A stretch of 52,000 nt of DNA, taken from the NCBI GenBank assembly GCA_015501075.1, contig JADNYJ010000243.1, forward strand, positions 1 to 52,000, given 5' to 3'. Under the pieces are notes generated by a model. That model made no database searches. It was not told the DNA's origin and saw only the letters and a program-made list of their open reading frames with translations. The translations under genes and the position numbers were made by a program. Origin of the DNA: Gymnopilus junonius (lineage: Eukaryota > Basidiomycota > Agaricomycetes > Agaricales > Galerinaceae). Positions 43,934 to 52,000 of the stretch are shown one piece after another. Position 1 is the first letter of the stretch. Each line of letters starts with the position of its first letter.

Positions 43934-45345
43934 ATGAACAACACAAGAACACGTCCTTTCCTGAAGATATGGCAACAAAACTCGAGAAAATCATTACAAG
44001 CCCAGCTAGAGACCTTACATGAAGTACCACCAGACACTGATATGATCTGCCTACAGGAGCCATACTTATATGAGCATGGACTCACAGCAGCCACCCCAGG
44101 ATGGCAAGTAATCTACCCTTCAAAACACCGCCTTACGACCGGGGAAGGAAGATCCAGATCAGTTATCCTCATAAATCAGAAAATCTTCACTAACACATAT
44201 GAACAGATCTTCATAGATTCAACAGATGTCACAGCAGTATGGATCACACATGACGACCGGGCCATAGAAATATACAACGCTTACGTTGACTGCATGCATT
44301 CAGATGTGCTCGAGACACTACAACAGCACCTCCAAAGCAGAGAGCAAAGGGCAGAAGATCAAGGACATGGGGATGACTTAGCAGGGGATATCACCTGCTA
44401 TGGGAGCTGGATGAGAACGAATGCCTATTCACGAGACAAGAGATGGAGAAGATGGAACCTCTACTACAGCTAATCACAGACTACAACATGGAACTTGCTT
44501 TGCCGAAAGGCATGATGACCATACTCAACTCACATGGAAACCGTACAACCTGACAATGTCTTTATTTCACAGGAACTGAATGAATACTTAGCAGAATGCC
44601 GAGTCCTTGAAGACTACAAACCGGACACAACCGACCACTTCCCAGTCATCACAACAATAGAATTCCCCACCACAGACATGGTTGAGAACCCCAACAGAAA
44701 CTGGAGAGAGATGGACTAGGATGAATTCAGAGAGGAACTAACAGCCCAGCTTGCCACCATCCCTGACCCCATAGAGCTATGAACAGCAGATGAAATCGAT
44801 GAGGCGTTGGAACTGCTAGAAGCAGCAGTCTGCAGAACTGCTGATCGTGTGGTTCCTAGGAAGCGACCAATGCCATATGCAAGACGATGGTGGACTAAGG
44901 AGCTAAAGAAGGCAAGGGACAAAGCCAGGATAAAGGCAAGGTGAGCCCGCAAACAGCGAGACTTTCTGAACCACCCAGCACATGAAGAATACAGACAGGT
45001 GAGAAATGACTACACAAACCTTCTCAAGAAGACCAAGCAACAACACTGGGAGGACTGGATCGAGAACCTCGATAGCATGACAATGTGGAATACCCACTGA
45101 TACACCAGAGCACCAGCAACCGACAGTGCAAGACATGAATCCCAGCACTCAAAACAACAGATGCATACGGCAACATGATGGAAACCAGGGACAACCAGGA
45201 GAAGAGCCGTGTCCTCCACAAGGCCTTCTTTCATGAGTCACCTGAGGATCTACAGCTACCAGCCAACCCGATATACCCCCCAGCGGCCTTTGCCTTCAAA
45301 GAAATCACCAATGAACACTGTGATGAACTGCTCGTCGAGATGCAT
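43934..45345 (+). pseudogene. LINE ORF2, endonuclease domain
   Basis: Apurinic/apyrimidinic-type endonuclease that nicks target DNA for target-primed reverse transcription. Motifs: LKIWQQNSRKSLQAQLETL at the start, DMICLQEPYLYEHG (catalytic Glu), IEIYNAYVD, a degraded GDFN block around 44375-44420, MELALPKG, TTDNVFISQELN-like sequence near 44550, and DTTDHFPVIT (catalytic Asp-His). The linker toward the reverse transcriptase follows (RRWWTKELKKARDKARIKAR, NDYTNLLKKTKQQHWEDWIE). Stops interrupt it: TAG after NWREMD, TGA after DPIEL, TGA after KARIKAR and TGA after MTMWNTH. The frame ends at FKEITNEHCDELLVEMH, right before the missing reverse transcriptase. Confidence 0.85.
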
Positions 45346-45509
45346 CTTCGGACTCGGTATATTTTTAGCATCTCATTCTCATCTATTGGACTTGATCATA
45401 TTTCATTCACTCCTTGACTCGTCATTTCCTTCATTCATTCTCAGACTATCAGACTCTTAACTAGTTAGCCACTCCTTCTCTTTCTCGTTAGCCTCTCCTT
45501 TCCTTTCCC

Positions 45510-45517
45510 TATAAAAG
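45510..45517 (+). promoter_or_regulatory. TATA box, probable LTR promoter
   Basis: TATAAAAG within a pyrimidine-rich stretch between the LINE junction and gag, as expected for the U3/R region of a 5' LTR. Confidence 0.5.
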
Positions 45518-45669
45518 CCTCCATTGCTTCACATGTAAATTCCTCATAGGATCAACTCCAATAGTATTGATCCATTCTCATGCTCATTCTGCCTCTGAGT
45601 TGTTCTCTCTCTTTTTCACTCTTGACTTGGATCTTGGATCTTTACAAGTTTGATCCTACCACTGAACTA

Positions 45670-45767
45670 CTGTCAACGTTCTTCTTGACTGTCAACAAAC
45701 CTCTGGTCACTGTCAATGTTCTCTGGACTGTCAACCACTGCCTTGGAACTGTCAATGAACTGTCAAC
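45670..45767 (+). repeat. Six copies of CTGTCAAY in the gypsy leader
   Basis: CTGTCAAC or CTGTCAAT at 45670, 45689, 45710, 45728, 45749 and 45760, with start-to-start spacing of 19, 21, 18, 21 and 11 nt, close to multiples of a helical turn. A seventh copy is at 45863 inside gag. In one frame four of the six copies read Thr-Val-Asn, so a decayed coding repeat is an alternative to a leader element. Confidence 0.85.
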
Positions 45768-45795
45768 CATCTTTCCTTGATTGTCAGCCTCACCC

Positions 45796-46890
45796 ATGGC
45801 ATCCGTCTTGAACCATTTCACCCAACTTCCCTTGTCTGTGGCTCCCAACATAGGCAATCAGACTGTCAACAATCCATATCCTGTTGTGCCTCAAGTTCTC
45901 CCTCATGAGGTCACTATGACTGAGAACCAACCCCAATATGTGACCGACCTCAACATGCGCATGTTTGGTGTCTTGACAGAAAAACCAGGTCACCTTTCAA
46001 ACAGACTCTCACTCAGGTCCTTTATGCAGCAACAGCAACAACAGCCTGCCCCTGCTGCCTTGATTTTCTCTGGGAAGCATGAAGAAGTTATTCCTTTCCT
46101 CTACACAAAATCGAACGCATCATTGCCTTCAACTCGATCAGTTTTTCTACTGACCATCACAAAGTCCTCTTCCTATCACTCTATCTCAAGGATGGATCCG
46201 GTCGAATGGTTCAACTACCTCGAGACTTCTTCTTCCCCCATGCTTTTCAACTGGCCAAATTTCATTGCTACTTTCAAGCAGAAGTTTCAAGACCCTGCTC
46301 ATGTTCAGAACTCCCAACGTAAACTTGACAATCTTGCCAGACTGGTTCGCACACCTATCTTACTCGTTTTCTCGAAATCTCTTCGCACCTGACCTTACGA
46401 ACAAAGTAAGATCAAGTACTTCCTCTGAGGACTCAAGCCTATGGTCAAGGATGCTCTTGTCAATGTCACGGACAAACCTTTGACTTTGATGGCTTGGGAA
46501 CCCATCGTCCTCATGATGATTCCAACATTTCAGAACGCGAAGCTCAGAGGAAAGAAGACGACCAGAAGAAGGCCCCAAAGCAACAGCAACGTGGCTCCTC
46601 ATGTCAAGAATCACCTGCCACTACCCTTCCATCTACAACCATGACTTCTTTGACCACTAACGATGTTGTTCCATGGATGTCGATGCTATCACTACCGCAC
46701 CTGCGACTGGTCCTCGAGGCCCTCTTACGAAGCAGGAATGCGATCATGAATCAAGAACAACCTCTGTCTTTACTGTGGTCACCCTGGGCACACCATTGAA
46801 AACTGTAGGAAGTGTCAAGCTAAACAGCGCCAAGAATAACTCCTCGGCTACTTCCAACAGCGCACAGGGAAAAGCCAAGCCGGAGAAGAA
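45796..46890 (+). pseudogene. Gypsy Gag with CCHC knuckle
   Basis: Structural protein of the retroelement. From the ATG at 45796 the frame is open to 46392, including a glutamine run (46029-46047) and the retrotransposon gag core MDPVEWFNYLE and LFNWPNFIATFKQKFQDPAH. It then needs frame changes. A TGA at about 46428 lies in the conserved KIKYFL-GLKPMVKDALVNV block, at a place where the family has Arg. The knuckle at about 46756-46815 reads CLYCGHPGHTIENC, a full C-x2-C-x4-H-x4-C motif. Confidence 0.8.
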
Positions 46891-47007
46891 GTAGTTCCAA
46901 CTTCTTCGGCGACGGATGGAGCTGATCTTCTCCCTCTCCGTCGACCCCTGCCTTTCATCCGAGCCAAGAATGGTGATTGGTTTTCTATTTCTGCGATTCC
47001 TAATTTC

Positions 47008-47410
47008 TTGTTGCATCATCATGTCCGTACCGATCCTTTGAACAGAGCTCATTTCTTCATTCCTATCACTCTGTCCTTTCCCAACCAGAAAAGCACCAAG
47101 ACTTTCGCATTCATAGACTGTGGCTCGATGAAATCTCATATCAGTAATTGGTTCTCTCAATGTCATTCCTTACCCCGCATTGCCAAGCCTCACCGATCCG
47201 ATTTATATGATCGATGATCGACCCCTTACCTCCGGACTTCTTACGCACACGATCATTGCTAAATTAAAAGTGCGCATCATTCGAAGTCCTCATCTCGGCG
47301 TTGTCAACATGCCGTACCCCGTTCTTCTTGGTCTCGATTGGCTCAAGCAGCATAACCCGGACATCGATTGGGTTCGCGGTAAGCTTACCCTTTTCTTGCT
47401 GTGGTGCTAA
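47008..47410 (+). pseudogene. Gypsy aspartic protease
   Basis: Processing protease remnant. The active-site strand reads FAFIDCGSMKSHIS, where retroviral-type proteases normally have D-S/T-G, so Cys replaces Ser. After a frame change, YMIDDRPLTSGLLTH and the flap/ILG-equivalent region YPVLLGLDWLKQHNPDIDW follow, typical of gypsy proteases. Confidence 0.75.
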
Positions 47411-47999
47411 TCATTCCTTCCCCATCTCGCTTTGGCAAAGGCTACAGTCTTGGAAGCCGGAAGAATCCTCCATTTCACTATTTCCTCTGTCGGTCTAGGC
47501 CTTCATCTTAACATGGCAGTCCCTCTCGTGCTATTATCCCTGACCTTTCTTTAGTGCCGAAACCAACTCGAAGTCTTTCCATCTGGCATTTTTGCTAATT
47601 TTAGGTCTTTCCCATCCGTCCTTCATCCTGCGACTCTAAATGGCCCTAGTCATGCCGAGTTAAAGGCAATCTGGTTATCCCCTCAACCTCCGGACCCCGT
47701 CTATGGCCCTCCCAATAAGCCCATCGACATTTCTCATGTCACTCCGGGTCGATTCCACAAATATGCAAAAACCAAAATCTTCTGTATCTGGTATATGCCA
47801 ACAATGACCTTGAAGATGTATCAACACTTTAACTTCTGAACCACCAACTGCACCACACCCACCAGCACAACCCCCTCCTGAACCTCCTCCGAAATCCCTA
47901 ATGACGTTCCTGATCCTGACGAGGAAATACGGCAGCTCGTTCCTTCCAAATACCATCTCTCGATTTTCTCACCTATTGAAGTCCAATGGTTACCTGATC

Positions 48000-48670
48000 A
48001 TCGACCTTATGACATCAATATCGAACTCGAGATGGCAAACAACCTCCTTTTGGTCCAATTTACTCCCTCTCTCCAGATGAATGAAAAGCCCTTTCGGATT
48101 ATATTCAAGAACATCTCGCAAAGGTTTCATTCGATGTTCAACTTCATCTGCCGCTGCTCCCATCCTGTTCATCAAATGGAAGACTGGCGACCTATCTTTG
48201 TGTGGATTACCGTGGACTTACGCTATCACCAAGAAGAATCGTTATCCCTTACCTCTCACACAAGATCTTATGGACCGGGTCGCCGGCTGCGACAAATTCA
48301 CCATCATCGACCTCAAGAATGCTTTCAACCTTATCCGCATCAAGGAGGGAGACGAGTGGAAGACCGCCTTTCATACCCATCTTGGCCTCTATGAGTACAC
48401 TGTCATGCCTTTTGGATTAACTAACGCACCCGCACTTTCCAAGCTTTTATCCAGGATACTTACTGAATTCCTCGATATCACCTGCATGGTTTACCTCGAT
48501 GACATCCTCATTTTTTCAAACCAGACCAAGACCATACGACCACTTCGTCCGTCAAGTCCTCGACTGCTTACGCTCTGCTCATTTGTTCCAATGCCAAGAA
48601 ATGCGAATTTGATAAGTCTCACATCGAATATCTTGGATTTATCATTTCTTCTGCAGGTGTTCAAATGAAT
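48000..48670 (+). pseudogene. Gypsy reverse transcriptase
   Basis: RNA-directed DNA polymerase remnant. Conserved blocks: [10 protein letters not shown] near 48175, [74 protein letters not shown], and the catalytic YLDDILIFS near 48495. The segment upstream, where the polymerase fingers should begin, is in other frames. Frameshifts follow the catalytic block. Confidence 0.88.
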
Positions 48671-48740
48671 CCCAAGAACTTAGCACTGTCACGAGTGGCT
48701 GGTTCCCAAGACTGTCAAGGACATTCAATCTTTTTAGGTT

Positions 48741-49330
48741 TTGCCAACTTTTACTGCCATTTCATTCACCATTTCTCCTGAAATTACTCTTCCCCTCACT
48801 TCCCTTACCATGAAAGCTGCCAGAGAAAACTTCAAAGGATTAATGGACACTGCTCGTCAAGCTTTTGAATCCCTGAAACTCGCTTTCACCACTGCTCCCA
48901 TACTCCACCATTTCGATCCTCAACTCCCCTCTACCATCATCACAGATGCCTCCAACTTTGCTCTCACCTTCCGTTCACCTCCAACCTGATGAGTCCGGTT
49001 TACTTCATCCTCGCATATCATTCACGAAAGCTCTCCCTGCAGAAATCAATTATGACATCCATGACAAGGAACTTCTGTCTATCGTTGACACTTTCTGTGA
49101 TATGCGCTCCTGGCTCATTGCATCTCCTCATCCCATCACCGTTATCTCCGATCACAAGAACCTCGAACACTTTATGACCTCATGGGTACTCAATCAATGA
49201 CAAGCGCACTGGGTGCTTCTATTATCTGAGTACAATTTTCAATTGGATTATGCCCCTGGACATCAGAAACCCGGCTGATGCTCCTCAAGATGCCCCAATT
49301 TTGTACCTCAACAGGGGGATGACGTCCTCC
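48741..49330 (+). pseudogene. Gypsy RNase H
   Basis: RNase H remnant: ARQAFESLKLAFTTAPILHH, FDPQLPSTIITDASNFALT (first catalytic Asp), ISFTKALPAEINYDIHDKEL, VISDHKNLEHFMTSWVLNQ, then TGA, then AHWVLLLSEYNFQLDYAPGH. The stop after VLNQ is at a family Arg/Gln position. Sequence related to the tether that precedes integrase ends near 49400. Confidence 0.85.
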
Positions 49331-49410
49331 TCGGTCAACAGAAAATTCTTTTTACAGATTACCATTTACAATGCCTCTTTCCTCGCCCTTCCACTCCCAA
49401 CGACCAGCAA

Positions 49411-50282
49411 CCAGACATGTAGTGTTCGATGGAGAATGTGTCAGCCAGATCCTAGGCCTACACACTGCTGGAAGACAGAATACCCAAACTCGATGCTGCA
49501 TGCACATCGGTGAGCATCGCCATCGACAACCAGGCATCCCTACATTGACACCTCCAATGCAAACCCCAGCCAGGCTCACACTTCATCGAGGAAATACAGA
49601 GGATATACAAGAGGATCACGGACAACCACCCAAACATCAGCATCAAGTTCAGATGGGTACCAGGACATGAAGGCATCGAGGGGAGCGAGAGGGCAGATGA
49701 AGAGGCAAAAAGAGCAGTGGAAGGAGCACAGGAGAACAAAGAGGAAACAGAGGCCCACTCAGGAAAGCTGTCCCAACCAGCAAGGCAGCAGTCTGACAGG
49801 AACTGAGGAGCAAGCAAAAGGAGAGATGGAAGAAGGTGTTCCAGGAGTTGACCAGATATGAAAGGATGACCGCAATCGACAGTACCACCCCATCCTCAAA
49901 GTACTGCCACCTCTGCAAAAAACTTAAGCTACCAAGACAGAACACAGAGCCTGCCCAGCTATGTACTGGCCACATCCCATTGCAGACATATCTGCACCGA
50001 TTCAAACTAGCAGAAACACTGACCTGCCAGTATTGCAAAGCCGAACCGGAAAACAGTTATGCACTACCTCAAGACATGCCACCACTTTTGATGCACAGTG
50101 ACAACAACTCAGGAAAGACATAGGGACAGGAAAGGAAATCAACCTCAAACTCCTGGTGGATCAAAAAGCCATACGGCCTCTCTTCAAGTACATAAACAAT
50201 ACTGGACGCTTCAGGGAATCACATGGGGATGTAACACTGGCAGCAGAACAAGAAGCGGCAAGTGACAAAAGAAGATGACCAA
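49411..50282 (+). mobile_element. LINE 3' part: RNase H and C-terminal zinc region
   Basis: LINE ORF2 resumes in the same orientation, in several frames. RNase H: HVVFDGECVSQILGLHTAGR, AIDNQAS, and FRWVPGHEGIEGSERADEEA, with the late Asp of the family. The C-terminal region: YCHLCKKLKLPRQN, LCTGHIPLQTYLHRFKLAET, LTCQYCKAEPEN and LFKYINNTGRFRESHGDV. Frameshifts and stops throughout. The missing piece between this part and the 5' part is the whole reverse transcriptase. Confidence 0.82.
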
Positions 50283-50334
50283 GAAAGAAGACAATGGTCC
50301 AGGTAGATAAAGTTTGTTGATAGCATACTAGAGT

Positions 50335-50645
50335 ATCTCCCTTCCCCTCTTTCTTTTCTCTTCCTTTTCTTTTCTCCCCTTCTTGCCCTTTCCTTCCCTT
50401 TCCTTCCCTTTCCTCTCCATTATTTGTCTCATACCTTTCTTCACCCCTCTTCTCTCACATTTTCACTCCTCTCCCTTCTCTCTCCCTTCTTCCTTTCGCT
50501 CTCCTCTCTCTTTTCTCTCCCTCACAAGGAAACACATCTGTACACAGTCCACTGTCGCATATCTTGCATTTATCTTTTTCTTTTCCTTTTCTTTTCTCTC
50601 TCCCTCTTCCTTTCTCTTTCTCCTTCTCCTCTCAATATACTCTAA
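50335..50645 (+). repeat. About 300 bp of almost pure pyrimidine
   Basis: The plus strand is nearly all C and T, with CCTTTCCTTCC-like units, interrupted near 50425-50445 and 50525-50575. It follows the LINE 3' end directly. It could be part of the LINE 3' untranslated region, an older microsatellite, or an unrelated tract. Long homopyrimidine tracts of this kind can adopt triplex (H-DNA) structure. Confidence 0.85.
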
Positions 50646-50649
50646 TTCC

Positions 50650-52000
50650 CACTAATTTCTCCTACACTAAACATACTTTCACGTAGTACTAACATGGCAT
50701 GCTCGACGTGCCCGCGCGTCTTTTCAATAGGCCCACTTTTACTTCCCCTTTTGAACAGAGTAGAATACATTAAAAAGAAGAGAACAAGTAGACAGCAGCA
50801 CAATAGCTAGAAGTCCGACATAAGGCAATGCCTCAAAGGACAATAAATGGGAAGAAAAAAAAAAAAATATGAAGTGGACGCAAAGCTAAGCACCGTTCTT
50901 GGTCTATGGGAAGACTTCAGCTCAATTCATTGACATGACAAATCAGGTGAGCAGAAGTAGCCGGGTCCTTTGAATACCATCTTGGGTTATTACTCCATTT
51001 CAAGTTGGCTCTTTGATCAGAGAGCGAGGAGAGAGAAGGCAGAAACGAGGGAGAGTAAAGGCTTTAACGAATGCGACAAGTCGAATAGAATAGAGGAAGC
51101 AACAGCGAAGGACAGAGAACAATGCTGAAGAAAATTGTTATTTCTATAACACTTCACCTGGACTCGACTGCGAATGCGGAGCGCGAGCGTCAGCAAGTAT
51201 GATGTACAGTTGTCCCGGCATTATTCTCGTCATGCGTGACAACAGGGGGGGAAAGTGGAAAAAGAACCAAAACGTTTTCCAGCTCACCCTTTAGATACGT
51301 ATTAAGATCTGAAATGGACACCCCGACAGGATAGGTTTTGAAGGAAGCAAAGGAACAGAGAGACTCAATAGAGATGAGCGTTGGACCGGGAGAGAGAGAA
51401 TGACGCTAAAGAGTAAGAAGATTTCTTCAACTGCCGAGTCTCTTCAAGTCCTCCAGCAGCTTTGTCATCCTACAAGGACAGACAACAGAAGCATCAGGGA
51501 TATTTTAGACGTTATTCCCGCCGATTAACATTGATCGAGTCAAGGAACGGACTTGAGGAGGAATAGAATGATGTATCGGAGAAGGGTCAGAGGGATCGCA
51601 GACAGGGATAGACAACAAAAGGGACAAGACAGAGCGACATGATAAAGTCGGGAAGCAAGTGCAAGAAGTCCAAAAACGTCGCCGCGTAGGAAAAACGAAT
51701 CAATTATAGACATTTCGCCGAAAGCTTAAGGTCAGCAGAATTAAAGACGGCTAGACGTCCCCAAGTCCGAGATTCGCCCTGCGGCGACTTCCGAAAATGC
51801 ATAGGGCACATCGAATTCAAATATCACTCAGCTCCAGATGTGGTATAGTATTTATACTCATTTCAGAGTAAGAATCGGCAGTGGAGAGTTTACATGTCTA
51901 ACTAGAAAATGAATTGTTTAGTCGGACCAGCGATGAACCTACGACCTAACGAGTTCATGGACCATAGCCCATCAGCATTATATGTCGGTTATCAAATCAA
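50650..52000. other. Right edge, no recognised gene
   Basis: About 1.35 kb, purine-rich on the plus strand. A poly(A) run lies at 50857-50868. On the minus strand, 51431-51474 could be a last exon (acceptor CTTGTAG, then MTKLLEDLKRLGS and stop) of a gene extending toward the right, but the sequence beyond it is not convincingly coding, so I do not call it. Confidence 0.4.

Larger units (their letters stand above)
41916..45350 (+). mobile_element. LINE (non-LTR) retrotransposon, 5' part, decayed
   Basis: The 5' portion of a LINE whose 3' portion resumes at about 49411. It holds a gag-like ORF1 with CCHC knuckles and the start of ORF2 with an apurinic-type endonuclease. It stops just where the reverse transcriptase should begin, at about 45345. 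Multiple frameshifts and stops make it non-autonomous. RNase H in the 3' part suggests the I or Tad1 group of elements. Confidence 0.85.
45350..49410 (+). mobile_element. Ty3/gypsy LTR retrotransposon, truncated, inside the LINE
   Basis: A gypsy element in the same orientation as its LINE host. It has a 5' region with a TATAAAAG (45510-45517), then gag, protease, reverse transcriptase and RNase H. Integrase, chromodomain and 3' LTR are absent; LINE sequence resumes at about 49411. The exact LTR edges and the primer binding site could not be fixed. Many stops and frameshifts show it is dead. Confidence 0.82.

Noticed and set aside
43628..44094. Cys/Trp-rich minus-strand frames
   Set aside because: Antisense of LINE ORF1 and ORF2; the cysteines come from CA-rich plus-strand codons.
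51431..51474. Possible last exon on the minus strand (MTKLLEDLKRLGS, stop)
   Set aside because: Good acceptor, but no coding sequence found upstream of it within the window.

Overview
This window looks like nuclear DNA of a filamentous basidiomycete, most likely an agaricomycete. Genes are split by many short introns (about 45-70 nt, GT...AG). The protein families are typical of that group: DUF2235 hydrolase, F-box/LRR-like proteins, fungal HNH_2 protein, WSC-domain secreted protein, eqolisin (G1) peptidase and GH28 pectinase. The retroelements (a LINE with RNase H and a Ty3/gypsy element) also fit. I cannot name the species. There is no operon logic and no obvious biosynthetic cluster; genes are monocistronic on both strands, with long gene-poor AT-rich gaps.

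Layout. 1-4.1 kb: no convincing gene. 4.1-6.3 kb (-): DUF2235 alpha/beta-hydrolase, with an interrupted stretch. 7.2-10.8 kb (+): Zn2Cys6 transcription factor. 11.0-13.3 kb (-): M17 leucyl aminopeptidase with a possible mitochondrial presequence. 13.8-14.2 kb (-): small basic protein. 17.8-18.4 kb (-): Gcn4/CpcA-type bZIP factor. 20.8-21.7 kb (-): secreted glutamic peptidase. 26.5-27.0 kb (+): cytochrome c oxidase subunit Va/COX6. 28.0-29.3 kb (+): secreted two-WSC-domain protein. 31.3-32.3 kb (+): LRR-like part of an F-box-family protein. 32.6-33.9 kb (-): HNH_2 protein. 34.1-36.5 kb (-): secreted GH28 pectinase. 37.1-38.7 kb (+): F-box protein with a frameshift. 40.0-40.7 kb (+): single-pass membrane protein with a PPxY motif. 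41.9-50.3 kb: a decayed LINE interrupted by a decayed Ty3/gypsy element. 50.3-50.6 kb: long pyrimidine tract. The rest to 52 kb is without recognised genes.

Functional threads. Three secreted products (G1 peptidase, WSC protein, GH28) fit a saprotrophic or plant-associated lifestyle that degrades protein and pectin outside the cell at acidic pH. The bZIP and Zn2Cys6 regulators are candidates for amino-acid or nutrient control, but nothing here ties them to particular targets.

Most interesting signals: (i) in the GH28 gene the NTD catalytic motif is rebuilt only if a 5-nt microexon is spliced in; (ii) a 172-bp tandem duplication gives this gene a second complete copy of its terminal exon; (iii) the DUF2235 gene encodes its nucleophile region through exons of 18, 25 and 10 nt; (iv) the LINE/gypsy chimera is missing the LINE reverse transcriptase and the gypsy integrase and 3' LTR together, which one deletion can explain; (v) several conserved host genes carry single-nucleotide reading-frame lesions, which may be assembly indels or real decay. 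I did not find a clearly new multi-gene system.
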